The notes under the pieces are model-generated. The model saw nothing but the letters and a program-made list of their open reading frames with translations. It made no database searches and had not been told where the DNA came from. Below, one piece after another: positions 1 through 7,683 of a stretch of DNA of 21,943 bases. The position numbers and the translations under genes are program-made. Source of the DNA: an uncultured Holophagaceae bacterium (GTDB lineage: Bacteria > Acidobacteriota > Holophagae > Holophagales > Holophagaceae); assembly GCA_903927605.1 (NCBI GenBank), contig CAIYNT010000068.1:1-21943 (forward strand), read 5' to 3'. How positions within the stretch are numbered: the first letter of the stretch is position 1; the number at the start of each line of letters is the position of its first letter.

Positions 1-1
1 C

Positions 2-379
2 GCCGAGGAAGTCCGCAAGCTGGCCGAGCGCAGCGCCACCGCCGCCAAGGAGATCACGGCCCTGATCCAGACCTCCAACCGCGCCATCACCGACGGCACC
101 AAGATGGTGAACACCGCAGGCGAGGCCCTGACCAGCATCCAGAGCGCCATCACGGACTCGGCGGAGCGCATGAAGACCATTGGCAGCCAGAGTGAGACCC
201 AGAGCCACGACAGCCAGTCCGTGGTGGCCGCCATGGGGGACCTCACCGCCATCGCCGAGCAGAACGCCGCCGCCATGGAAGAGATGGCCGCCACCATCAA
301 GGAATCCACCCACACTGTGGACGAGCTCAGCCACCTGGCCGAGCAGCTCAACGCCTTAGTGGCGCGGTTCAGGATCTGA
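2..379 (+). CDS. Methyl-accepting chemotaxis protein, C-terminal signalling domain (5' truncated by window)
   Basis: The frame is already open at base 2 and ends at TGA 377-379, so only the last 125 or so residues are present. The first residues, AEEVRKLAERSATAAKEI, match the conserved hairpin tip of chemoreceptors that contacts CheA and CheW. What follows is a long Ala/Glu/Gln-rich helix with heptad spacing (AEQNAAAMEEMAATI), typical of the descending arm of the four-helix bundle with its methylation sites. The protein ends in ALVARFRI, a common MCP ending without a CheR/CheB-tethering pentapeptide. The sensor domain and membrane segments lie outside the window, so the ligand is unknown. The gene converges on the TonB-dependent receptor. 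Family assignment is secure; the exact class is not determined. Confidence 0.93.
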   Translation, partial: AEEVRKLAERSATAAKEITALIQTSNRAITDGTKMVNTAGEALTSIQSAITDSAERMKTIGSQSETQSHDSQSVVAAMGDLTAIAEQNAAAMEEMAATIKESTHTVDELSHLAEQLNALVARFRI

Positions 380-399
380 TCCCGATCGTCCGACCGAAG

Positions 400-425
400 A
401 AAGGCCCCGCGTAGGCGGGGCCTTT
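400..425. terminator. Bidirectional intrinsic terminator between MCP and TonB receptor
   Basis: An 11-bp perfect stem, AAAGGCCCCGC (400-410) with GCGGGGCCTTT (415-425), closes a GTAG loop. Each strand ends the stem in TTT followed by a pyrimidine-rich stretch. It starts 20 bases after the MCP stop and 18 bases beyond the receptor stop on the other strand, so it can serve both convergent genes. Confidence 0.85.
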
Positions 426-443
426 CTCTGTAATCTCAGGTCC

Positions 444-3400
444 TCAGAACTTCAGGCGGAGGCTGAACTGCACTTCGCGTGGGTTGCGGTCGAGGGTGTC
501 GATAAAGCCAAAGCTCGCGATGGGAGTGTTGGCTGGCGCAGCCCCGACGGCAGTTGTCTGACTGGTGGTCTGGTTGGCCCAGTTGAAGACATTGAAGATC
601 TGCACACCACCCTCGATCTGGAAGGTGCGAGTGATGTTCCAGGACCGCTTGAGGGCCAGATCGAAGTACTTCTGGGAAGGCTGCCGCTGGGAGTTGCGTC
701 CACCATAGCCGGGAGCATAGTCGTTCGTGAGGTTGTCGCCGTTGACATTGCTCGTAGCGTAGGGCGAGTAGGGCAGGCCGGACTGGTACTGGAAGGTTAC
801 GGCACCCTGGATCCCGTAGATCACCGGGAAGTAGCCAGTGAACACGCCACGGAACTTGACGTCGCTGTCGCCAGGCGCCAGGTTGGCGCCCGGATCGGCG
901 GGATTGTTGGTTACGCTGATACCACCGTTGGTGATGCGCTCGTTGCTGTTGATGTCCCTTTCCTGCGAGAACGTCACGCTGCTCTGGAACCCGAAGCCAG
1001 TATCCGACGTGCGGGCGGCCGTGAAGGTAAGGGCCTTGTAGGACCCGGTGCCGTTGTTCTCGGAGAGGTAGACATCGCCGAAGCCCGTGAAATCGACCCT
1101 GCGGCCCCGGATCATGGCAAAGCCGGGCCGGCTGGCGGCGGAGGTCGTGAAGAGATTCACGTTGGTGGGGTAGCCGTTGTTGTAGTAGGCCCCGGTGGCG
1201 ATGGTCCCGTCGGCATTGCGCTGACCGAGGTTCACATTCACGAAGTACTGCTGGTTCTGGAACACGGAATACTCGCCGCGCACCCCAAGGACCAATCCAT
1301 TGTCGTACCGATGTTCGGCGCCTAGGGTACTGCTGATCTTGCGGGGCATCTTGTTGCTGGGATCCCAGATCTGGCCCGTACGGGCTCCCACTCCGCCAAT
1401 GGACGTCAGAGTGGCGGTGTCCAGAGGCAGAAGGGTAGTACCGCCCAGGGTGCGATTGGCATAGGAGAGCGCGCCCGTGTTCCAGGCAGCCAGGGTGGCC
1501 GCATTGGTGGTGGGGCTGATGCTGTAGACCGAGATGGTGTTGCCGTTTGCGGTCATGGTGTTGGAGACCGTCAGGCTCGGGTCCGGGCTGGAGAAGCTGC
1601 CCCAGCCGCCCTTGACGACGGTCTTCCCGTCCCCAAACAGATCGAGGCTGAAGCCGAACCGGGGGTCGATGGAGGTGCTGCTGTCCGCCTGATCCGTGCC
1701 GGCGAACTGGGCGGCAGGCAGGGGATTGTTCGGCTCGCCCTCCCTGGTGATACGCACACCACCGGTGAGGTTCAGGCGGTGATCCAGGAACCCTTTGTAC
1801 TGGGCCTGCACGAAGCCGGCCAGCAGGGAAGAGTTGTAGTTGATCCAGCCGTTGGTGGGACTCACGGCACCCCGATAGGTCACGTTGGAGGTAGCCGTAA
1901 GGCTGTGCGTGGCCCACAGGTTGGCGGTGGCGTAGTCGGGGAAGCTGTAGAAGCCGCCCAGGTACTGGGGAAACTGGTTCTGGAAGGAATACCACTGCAG
2001 GTCCACGCCACCCTTGACCAGCCAATCGCCCTGGGACCAGGTAAGGGTGTCCAGCAGCTGGTTGTTGAACTCATTGAGCTGGCTGGGGGCATACCAGATC
2101 TGCCCGGCGGTGAAACCGCCCGACACGGTCAGTTCCGGGACAGACGAGTTCGCCGCCCGAGGATGACGTTCATCGGCCACCTGCAGACGGGCCTCGTTGG
2201 TCATGTTGGCGCCGAAGCTGCTCACCAGTTCGGCCACCCAGGAAATGCTGCTCACACCGTCCACGCCATTGTCACTGAGTCCCGTGGTGACCCCCAGGTT
2301 GGTGCCATTGGTATTGGTGTATTTCTGGGTGTTCAGCCGCAGTGAGGCCCGGTGGTTCTCGTTGATGATCCAGTCCACGCGGGCGAAGACCGTGGTGTTC
2401 TTCTGATCGTTCGTGATGGCGCGACCGGATTCAGAGGCGAGGCTGTGGCCATCGCTGCCCACAGCGATGCCACCGAAATTGGTGATGAAGGTGTTGAGAT
2501 TGGCGCCGGAATTGTTGCCGCTGGAGCTAGAGGCGAAAGCCGGGGTCAAGTTCTGGGAGTAGTGCAGCGTCTCAGCGCCCACGAAGTAGAAGAGCTTGTC
2601 CTTGATGATGGCTCCGCCCACGTTGGCGCTGAGTTGCTGCTGGCTGAAGGCCAGGGTGCGGGACTTGTCGGTGTTGGTGGTGCCCCGGGGGTCGTAGGGC
2701 ACCGGGCGGAGCTTGGCCACCAGGTTCTGGCTGCGGAACTGGTCGAGGACATCGCCCGTGAACTCGTTGCCGCCCTGCTTGCTGACCGCGTTGATGACCG
2801 CGCCGCCGCCTGCGTACTGCGGGTCATAGGCATCGGTGATGATCTGCATTTCCTTCACGGTATCCAACCCGAAGCTAAAGGGAATGGCCGTGCCGCCCCG
2901 GGGGTCACCATAGAAGCTGGAGTTGAAGCTCGCACCGTCGATGGTGAGGTTGTTCATGATGCCGCGGGAGCCTTCCACGACTTGCCGACCAGTGGCGCCC
3001 GTGACGGCACCGGGCGTGAGCTTCATGAGGTCCGTGAAGTTGCGGCCCTTCAGTGGCACGTTCTCCACGAGCTTCTCGTCGATGGAGACCACTGCATTCA
3101 CCTGGGTGGTATCCAAGGACCCGGACACGGAGGCGACCTCCACTGTGGCGGCGGCTTCGGCTTTGTCGATGCTGAAATTGGCCACGGCGCTCTGGCCCAG
3201 CAGGACCTGGATGTTGGCATCCTTGACCGTCCTCATGGCCGAGGCGGTCACGGTGAGCTCGTAGTTGCCCACGGGCAGCAGGCCAATGCGGTATTCGCCC
3301 TGGGCATCGGAGGTGGTGGTCCGCGTGAATCCCGTCTCGCGGTTGCGCAGGAGCACGGCGGCGCTGGACACGGCCTTGCCCGCCTTGTCCTTGATCACGC

Positions 3401-3494
3401 CCCGGATGGCACCCGAAGTGGAGGAGGTCTGGGCCGAGGCGATGGTGGCGCAGGCCAGAGCCGTCAGAGTGAGGGTGGCGAACTTTCGATGCAT
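444..3494 (-). CDS. TonB-dependent receptor, Oar-like, with carboxypeptidase-regulatory-like domain
   Basis: This is a large outer-membrane beta-barrel transporter of 1016 residues. The start chosen is ATG 3494, because AGGAGA sits 5 bases upstream; an earlier in-frame ATG at 3512 lies upstream of that Shine-Dalgarno. A signal peptide (MHRKFATLTLTALACATIASA, cleavage predicted near residue 21) is followed by a carboxypeptidase-regulatory-like fold at about 27-110 (SGAIRGVIKDKAGKAVSSA, then GEYRIGLLPVGNYELTV). A plug domain spans about 124-240 (LKGRNFTDLMKLTPGA, NLTIDGASFN). The rest is a strand-rich barrel ending in VQFSLRLKF, with the terminal aromatic residue that BAM-assembled proteins carry. 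No clear TonB box is visible. Acidobacteria carry many such receptors, often thought to import large polymers, but the substrate here cannot be read from the sequence. No transport partner is adjacent. Confidence 0.93.
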   Translation of the reverse strand: MHRKFATLTLTALACATIASAQTSSTSGAIRGVIKDKAGKAVSSAAVLLRNRETGFTRTTTSDAQGEYRIGLLPVGNYELTVTASAMRTVKDANIQVLLGQSAVANFSIDKAEAAATVEVASVSGSLDTTQVNAVVSIDEKLVENVPLKGRNFTDLMKLTPGAVTGATGRQVVEGSRGIMNNLTIDGASFNSSFYGDPRGGTAIPFSFGLDTVKEMQIITDAYDPQYAGGGAVINAVSKQGGNEFTGDVLDQFRSQNLVAKLRPVPYDPRGTTNTDKSRTLAFSQQQLSANVGGAIIKDKLFYFVGAETLHYSQNLTPAFASSSSGNNSGANLNTFITNFGGIAVGSDGHSLASESGRAITNDQKNTTVFARVDWIINENHRASLRLNTQKYTNTNGTNLGVTTGLSDNGVDGVSSISWVAELVSSFGANMTNEARLQVADERHPRAANSSVPELTVSGGFTAGQIWYAPSQLNEFNNQLLDTLTWSQGDWLVKGGVDLQWYSFQNQFPQYLGGFYSFPDYATANLWATHSLTATSNVTYRGAVSPTNGWINYNSSLLAGFVQAQYKGFLDHRLNLTGGVRITREGEPNNPLPAAQFAGTDQADSSTSIDPRFGFSLDLFGDGKTVVKGGWGSFSSPDPSLTVSNTMTANGNTISVYSISPTTNAATLAAWNTGALSYANRTLGGTTLLPLDTATLTSIGGVGARTGQIWDPSNKMPRKISSTLGAEHRYDNGLVLGVRGEYSVFQNQQYFVNVNLGQRNADGTIATGAYYNNGYPTNVNLFTTSAASRPGFAMIRGRRVDFTGFGDVYLSENNGTGSYKALTFTAARTSDTGFGFQSSVTFSQERDINSNERITNGGISVTNNPADPGANLAPGDSDVKFRGVFTGYFPVIYGIQGAVTFQYQSGLPYSPYATSNVNGDNLTNDYAPGYGGRNSQRQPSQKYFDLALKRSWNITRTFQIEGGVQIFNVFNWANQTTSQTTAVGAAPANTPIASFGFIDTLDRNPREVQFSLRLKF

Positions 3495-3550
3495 GCATCT
3501 CTCCTGGGCCATCGCTGGCCGTCGTTGGGCTGCGGGAAATCCGGGGGGGC

Positions 3551-3586
3551 CTGGATATCCAGACAGAGGAATGCCAAAGCATCCTC
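3551..3586. promoter_or_regulatory. Palindrome plus hairpin in the TonB receptor leader
   Basis: CTGGATATCCAG at 3551-3562 is a perfect 12-bp palindrome, 56 bp upstream of the receptor start. Four bases further upstream is a hairpin at 3566-3586: eight base pairs with one bulged A and a CAAA loop on the plus strand. The palindrome could be an operator and the hairpin part of the mRNA leader. Both structures are seen; the role is inferred. No convincing -35/-10 pair was found nearby. Confidence 0.35.
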
Positions 3587-3691
3587 CAGTTCGACCCGGG
3601 GGCTCAAGTGTCTTTTTTCTCCGAAAAGTTTCCAGAAAAATTCGACAGAGAAAATACCGTTAGAGCCGGCGGCTGCATCCAAGAATGAAGG

Positions 3692-4096
3692 TCAAGCGAG
3701 ATTGTGGGCCTTGAGGAAGGTGACGAAACCGAAATCGCCGTCGCTGATGTGATGCTTCAGCCAGCCCTCCATGAACGTTGGCACCATCAAGGCCATGGAC
3801 TGGTGACTTTCCTGGAATTTGGCCAGCAGTTCGCGAAGGCTGGTGAGCATCGAGGCGTGTTCGGACACATGCTGCGGGAGATCGGGATAGGCGAATTTGC
3901 TCATGTAGGTCTCTTCGGTGGCGAAGTGGCGCTCCGAACAAGCCAGCAGATCCCCAAGCAGGGCTTCAACCACATCTCTAGCGGCGCACTCCTGAATCAT
4001 CCGGCGCAGGCGCTCGACGATCTCGAAGAGCTCCCGATGCTGTTCGTCGATGATCTGGATGCCCGTGTCGTACCGCGAATTCCAGGTGACTTCCAT
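3692..4096 (-). CDS. Bacteriohemerythrin (single-domain oxygen-binding di-iron protein)
   Basis: A 134-residue protein with the complete hemerythrin ligand set: H20 (DEQHREL), H57 and E61 (HFATEETYM), H76 and H80 (HVSEH), H116 and D121 (WLKHHISDGD). These seven residues hold the non-heme di-iron centre that reversibly binds O2. Its length is normal for the single-domain cytoplasmic family. In related bacteria such proteins store or deliver oxygen, or act as oxygen sensors, and are often encoded near chemoreceptors. Here the gene lies between the TonB receptor and a hybrid kinase, each separated by about 170-200 bp, so it is probably its own transcription unit. The start at ATG 4096 begins MEVTWNSRYDTGI, the usual family N-terminus; GGGAG lies about 10 bases upstream. 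Confidence 0.95.
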   Translation of the reverse strand: MEVTWNSRYDTGIQIIDEQHRELFEIVERLRRMIQECAARDVVEALLGDLLACSERHFATEETYMSKFAYPDLPQHVSEHASMLTSLRELLAKFQESHQSMALMVPTFMEGWLKHHISDGDFGFVTFLKAHNLA

Positions 4097-4119
4097 ACCT
4101 TAAACGCTCCCTGTTTATC

Positions 4120-4180
4120 TAAGTTCAATTATTTTAAATTTTATAATCACTTGCCCACCCTGTCGGATAATGCTGACAGT
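4120..4180 (-). promoter_or_regulatory. AT-rich probable promoter region of bacteriohemerythrin
   Basis: Upstream of the hemerythrin start the base composition drops sharply to AT-rich (about 4120-4147). On the minus strand this contains TATAAA at 4145-4140, usable as a -10. A short inverted repeat, CTGTC (4160-4164) and GACAG (4175-4179), lies just upstream where a -35 or operator would be. No good -35 hexamer is visible, so the call is tentative. Confidence 0.3.
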
Positions 4181-4270
4181 CGAATGTAAGTTTTCCTGAC
4201 CGCCAGATCAAGAGAAATCCACCCATGGCCCTGGATTAGCATCCTTAACCGATGTCTCGCGTATGGCACT

Positions 4271-7108
4271 TTACCTGGCAGGCGCCTGCCCGAGCTTCAA
4301 CGCTAGGTCCGAAATCTTGTAGGGTTTGGCCAACATGCCCATGGCACCCAGGGTGAGAAGCTCCTGCACCTCCTCGTTCTCCCCAAATCCAGTGCAAATG
4401 ATGATTGGTACGCCTGGATTGATGGCTCGGAACTCCAGGAAGGCTTCGCGACCACCCATGTTGGGCATTTTCAGGTCGAGCAGGACCGCCCGAAGGCGAT
4501 GGTCATTCTTGCGGTAGAAATCGACGGCCTCCACACCATCTACCGCCGCGATGACTTCGTAACCAAGGGTCTGGAGAACCGACGTCCCCAGCTCCCGGAG
4601 AAGCGGCTCATCCTCGACCAGCAAGATCACGCCCCGTCCAGGAGCAGGCTCGATGGAAGAAACTCTCGTCGTGGGAGGAATGACCCCCACTGGGAAAAAC
4701 ACGCGGAAGGTGCTTCCCTTCCCCCGAACGGAGCTCACTGTGATCGCGCCCCGGTGGGCCTGGATGATGCCGTAGGCCGTGGAGAGCCCGAGGCCGGTGC
4801 CTGTCGTTCGGGAGCTGTTTTTTGTAGTGAAGAAAGGCTCAAAGACGCGTTGCCGCGTCGCTTCGGTCATGCCAACGCCAGTGTCAGAGACCACGAGTTC
4901 CACATAGGAACCCGGTGCCAGTGAAAATCCCGGAAGGGATGAATCTGACAACTCGCGCGAACGGGCGCAAAGGGTCAGGATGCCACGCTCCGGCATGGCT
5001 TCGATCGCGTTGAGGCAGAGATTAACCAGTACTTGGTGGATCTGGGAGGGATCACCATCCACCGGCGGGCATCCGGCCATATCGACAACCACTCGGATAT
5101 CTCGACTCATAGAGGGCCGGAGCATGGCCAGGCATTCCTCCACCATGGTTGGCAGGTCCACGGACTCCGCCCGGTTCTTGCCTCGCCGGCCAAAGGCCAG
5201 GAGTTTCTGGGTGAGCTCGGATGATCGGGAAGCCGCACTGAGGATGGAATGCAGGTACTTCTGACGGAGCGGATCCTGCTCCGCACTCAGCAGCAAGTCC
5301 GCATAGCCCATGATGCCGCCCAGCATGTTGTTGAAGTCGTGCGCCACCCCGCCCGCCAGGCTGCCCAGGCTGTCCATTTTCTGGGCCTGTTGCTTCTCCT
5401 GCTCTAGGAGTTGGGCTGCCTCCGCAGCCCGCTTGCGCTCAGAGATGTCGCGGTTGAAACTGAGAATTGTGGCCTTGTCACCTATACCCACGAGGCTGGC
5501 GGATACTTCGACTGAGATGGAGTGGCCATCTTTGTGGAGGTGCTCCAGCTCAATGGTCAGGGCGTCTCCAGCCATGAGGCGACGCATGCGCTCCGGAGAC
5601 AGCTTGGAGGTTTCGGGCGTATTCAGGTCCTTGAGGGTCAGCTTCAGCATCTCCTCGGTGGTGTATCCGTGCATCCGGGCCATGGCTTCATTTGCCTCTA
5701 GGATCTCGCCTTCAGGGGAAATGCTGAGGATCCCCTCGCTGGCCCGGTCGAACTGCACCCGGTAGCGCTCTTCGCTCAACCGGAGTGCTTCTTCGGCCTG
5801 TTTCCGTTCCGTGATGTCATGGGCCACGCCCATGAACCGGAGCTCTCCATCCGGCATGGCCATCCGGATCCCATTGGCCCGGAACCAGCGCCAGGAACCA
5901 TTTGCGTGGTGGACACGGAAGGGCGGACTGGTCGCGCCCTCACCCGTGGCGAGTACCTGGGCCAGGTAATCGAAGCAGGGCTGGGCGTCCTCGGGGTGCA
6001 CAAACAGGGCAAACGGCCGACCCTGGACATCACTGCCGGGATAGCCGAAGTGCCGCCCCCAGGCTGGCGATATGAAGAGGAAGGTCCCCTCGGCATCAAG
6101 GGTGAAAATGACATCGATGGACTGTTCGACATAGGTCCGGAATTTCTCTTCGCTTTCCCGCAGCCGCGCTTCGGCATCCTTCCCCTCGGTGATGTCCCGG
6201 AACACCGCGATGACCTGGAGGGCCCGACCGATGTCACCAGGCTTTGGCGTGGCAGTGACCAGGTTGGTGCGCTGATCCCCAGCGGGTCTCAGGATGTCCA
6301 GCTCGTAGGTACTCGACCGCCCCGATTCCCGCCTCCCGGTCTCCTCCCGTACCTGTTGCTGCTGCGCCTCTCCCAAGAATTCCAGGAGGTTCCGCCCAAC
6401 CAGGCCACCAGGGGGAACCCCGAAAATCCTCTCGGCGACAGGATTGACGAGGATGAACCGTTCTTCGGCATCCACCATGCCGAAACCCTCCCCCTGACGC
6501 TCCAGGATCTCGCGGTAGAAGCGCTCGGACTCCGCGAGCTGGCGCCGCTCCCGATGCAGCCCATTCAGCACCACCCACAGCATCCCGGCGCAAATGAGCA
6601 GACTCCACAGATAGCCAGTCGACAGATCCAGGAACCGATCCATCCCATTCGTGAACGGATGTACCAGCAGTGGCCAGGCCCTCTCGGCGACGTGAAGCCC
6701 GACAATGTCCGCCACGAGAAGGGCGAAGGCCACGGCCCGGGGAATCCCTTTGAAGAACACCACCAGGAAAAGTGCCGCCGCAAAGAAATAGAGGCCGATG
6801 CTGCCCTGGGAACCCCCATTGGGAAACCAGATCAGATCCAGGCAGGCGACCGCGGAGATGAAGGTCGTGGCTTTGAGGTAATGCCCCCGCCGGGCGGCCC
6901 AGGCCAGGGCCAACAGCTCCAGGCCGAACAGGAGAATGATGCCGTTCTCCCAGGCGGGCAGGTTCTGGAAACTGTTCACCGGGAGGATCACGAAGACGCA
7001 CAACAGGCCAGCCAGTTCGCACAGCCCCTGGAAGAGCTGCTTCTCCAAAGGCAGCACCGGATCCGGCACCAGCCAGGCCTTCAAGGGATCCAGCAGGCGC
7101 TGCAGCAT
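4271..7108 (-). CDS. Membrane-bound hybrid sensor histidine kinase (multi-TM, three PAS, HisKA, HATPase, receiver)
   Basis: 945 residues from ATG 7108. An in-frame TTG at 7111 is possible, but AAGGGA is 4 bases from the ATG and only 1 from the TTG. About six hydrophobic segments cover residues 25-185, with a short signalling helix after them. Three PAS domains follow at about 195-315, 320-440 and 445-565; the second and third end in DITERK and DISERK. HisKA has phospho-acceptor H590 (GGVAHDFNN). The ATPase shows NAIEAM, DTGVGM and GTGLGLS. The C-terminal receiver has acidic LVEDE, phospho-acceptor D878 (LLDLKMP) and the KPY lysine. Such hybrids pass phosphate to a separate phosphotransfer protein or regulator, and none is adjacent. 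The N-terminal membrane region is not one I can name. The signal is unknown. Confidence 0.92.
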   Translation of the reverse strand: MLQRLLDPLKAWLVPDPVLPLEKQLFQGLCELAGLLCVFVILPVNSFQNLPAWENGIILLFGLELLALAWAARRGHYLKATTFISAVACLDLIWFPNGGSQGSIGLYFFAAALFLVVFFKGIPRAVAFALLVADIVGLHVAERAWPLLVHPFTNGMDRFLDLSTGYLWSLLICAGMLWVVLNGLHRERRQLAESERFYREILERQGEGFGMVDAEERFILVNPVAERIFGVPPGGLVGRNLLEFLGEAQQQQVREETGRRESGRSSTYELDILRPAGDQRTNLVTATPKPGDIGRALQVIAVFRDITEGKDAEARLRESEEKFRTYVEQSIDVIFTLDAEGTFLFISPAWGRHFGYPGSDVQGRPFALFVHPEDAQPCFDYLAQVLATGEGATSPPFRVHHANGSWRWFRANGIRMAMPDGELRFMGVAHDITERKQAEEALRLSEERYRVQFDRASEGILSISPEGEILEANEAMARMHGYTTEEMLKLTLKDLNTPETSKLSPERMRRLMAGDALTIELEHLHKDGHSISVEVSASLVGIGDKATILSFNRDISERKRAAEAAQLLEQEKQQAQKMDSLGSLAGGVAHDFNNMLGGIMGYADLLLSAEQDPLRQKYLHSILSAASRSSELTQKLLAFGRRGKNRAESVDLPTMVEECLAMLRPSMSRDIRVVVDMAGCPPVDGDPSQIHQVLVNLCLNAIEAMPERGILTLCARSRELSDSSLPGFSLAPGSYVELVVSDTGVGMTEATRQRVFEPFFTTKNSSRTTGTGLGLSTAYGIIQAHRGAITVSSVRGKGSTFRVFFPVGVIPPTTRVSSIEPAPGRGVILLVEDEPLLRELGTSVLQTLGYEVIAAVDGVEAVDFYRKNDHRLRAVLLDLKMPNMGGREAFLEFRAINPGVPIIICTGFGENEEVQELLTLGAMGMLAKPYKISDLALKLGQAPAR

Positions 7109-7146
7109 CAATTCCCTTCATGAAGTTCGGATACAGTCCACCTGCT

Positions 7147-7200
7147 TCACCGCCAAGGCCTGCCGGTTTGGATAACCCAGGCATCGGTAGCTTGCGGTGA
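7147..7200 (-). promoter_or_regulatory. Structured 5' leader upstream of the hybrid kinase
   Basis: Three nested helices can form: TCACCGC/GCGGTGA (7147-7153 with 7194-7200), GCCTG/CAGGC (7158-7162 with 7178-7182) and GGTT/AACC (7165-7168 with 7174-7177). The outer two are separated by an asymmetric internal loop of 4 and 11 bases. The structure ends about 38 bp before the kinase start, so it would lie in its mRNA leader. It does not match a riboswitch class I know. Confidence 0.35.
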
Positions 7201-7281
7201 TTCCTTAATAAGTAGCGTCGACAACCAGCGTCTCCATTCGCCTTGGCGGCGCCTCAGAGCAGGAATGCGGCTTAGTGGAGG

Positions 7282-7310
7282 TAGACCCCCCCCATCAGGG
7301 TTGTTATCCT
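7282..7310 (+). promoter_or_regulatory. Probable sigma-70-type promoter of tRNA-Leu
   Basis: TAGACC (7282-7287) and TATCCT (7305-7310) are separated by 17 bases, and each matches its consensus hexamer at 4 of 6 positions. The predicted start of transcription lies a few bases before the mature tRNA at 7320. Confidence 0.4.
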
Positions 7311-7319
7311 TGGCGGGTT

Positions 7320-7404
7320 GGCCCTCTGGCGAAATGGCAGACGCGATGCACTCAAAATGCATTTCCCTCCGGGAGTCCCGGTTCGAGTCCGGGGAGGGCT
7401 ACCA
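7320..7404 (+). tRNA. tRNA-Leu (anticodon CAA)
   Basis: A class II tRNA of 85 nt with CCA encoded (7402-7404). The acceptor stem is GGCCCTC (7320-7326) with GAGGGCT (7394-7400); the first pair is a G-U wobble and the discriminator is A7401. The D arm begins TGGCG and contains GGCAGACG. The anticodon stem ATGCA/TGCAT closes the loop CTCAAAA, giving anticodon CAA, which reads UUG. A long variable arm (TTCCCTCCGGGAG) is characteristic of Leu/Ser. The T arm is CCCGG-TTCGAGT-CCGGG. No second tRNA follows. Confidence 0.95.
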
Positions 7405-7469
7405 ACCCTGAAATAGGAGCCAATGCCCAGATCGCGTCCAGGGGCAGCGTGAACCCCCCGGAGAGCAGC

Positions 7470-7664
7470 GCGCGGGGCCCCGGGGGGAGGCTTCAGATCC
7501 GCGAGCTGGCGTGCGATACCTGGAGGCGCGCAGCCTGAACACTCGGAGAGCAAAGCGCGGACCCGGCTCCGCCGGGACCCTGCGCGGGGGTCCGGGGGGA
7601 GGCTTCAGGTCCGCGAGCTAGCGAGGGGAGCACGCACTGCGTGCGATACCTGGAGGCGCGCAGC
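7470..7664. repeat. Imperfect GC-rich direct repeat downstream of nadE (two copies)
   Basis: Copy 1 (7470-7534, 65 bp) and copy 2 (7582-7664, 83 bp) are near-identical, except that copy 2 has 18 extra bases at 7624-7641. Shared blocks include GGGGGGAGGCTTCAG, CCGCGAGCT and TGCGATACCTGGAGGCGCGC. Fragments of a flanking block (CGGAGAG followed by GCGCGG) occur three times, near 7459, 7544 and 7675, so the true unit is probably about 100 bp. The 18-bp insertion completes a 15-bp palindrome, GCACGCACTGCGTGC (7630-7644). The stretch 7405-7683 holds no gene that I can support, and the repeats run up to the nadE stop codon. Confidence 0.75.
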
Positions 7665-7683
7665 GCGGGACCCCCGGAGAGTA

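Noticed and set aside
436..2025. 529-codon open frame in another minus-strand frame within the TonB receptor
   Set aside because: Arg/Gln/His-rich out-of-frame translation of the receptor gene; no domain, no ribosome binding site.
2352..3752. Long open frame (466 codons, plus strand) opposite the TonB receptor
   Set aside because: Its product is low-complexity His/Gly/Ala/Val-rich with no family resemblance, and the receptor on the other strand has clear domains. GC-rich third positions create such shadows.
4277..4290. GGCAGGCGCCTGCC palindrome at the end of the first hybrid kinase
   Set aside because: It lies in the last codons of the gene (GQAPAR) and has no T tract after it, so neither a terminator nor an operator is supported.
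7141..7215. Possible cyclic-di-GMP (GEMM) riboswitch before the hybrid kinase
   Set aside because: GCTACCGATG and GGGTTATCC on the minus strand recall GEMM fragments, but the GGCAAACC and GACGCAAAGCC elements and the tetraloop/receptor pair are missing.
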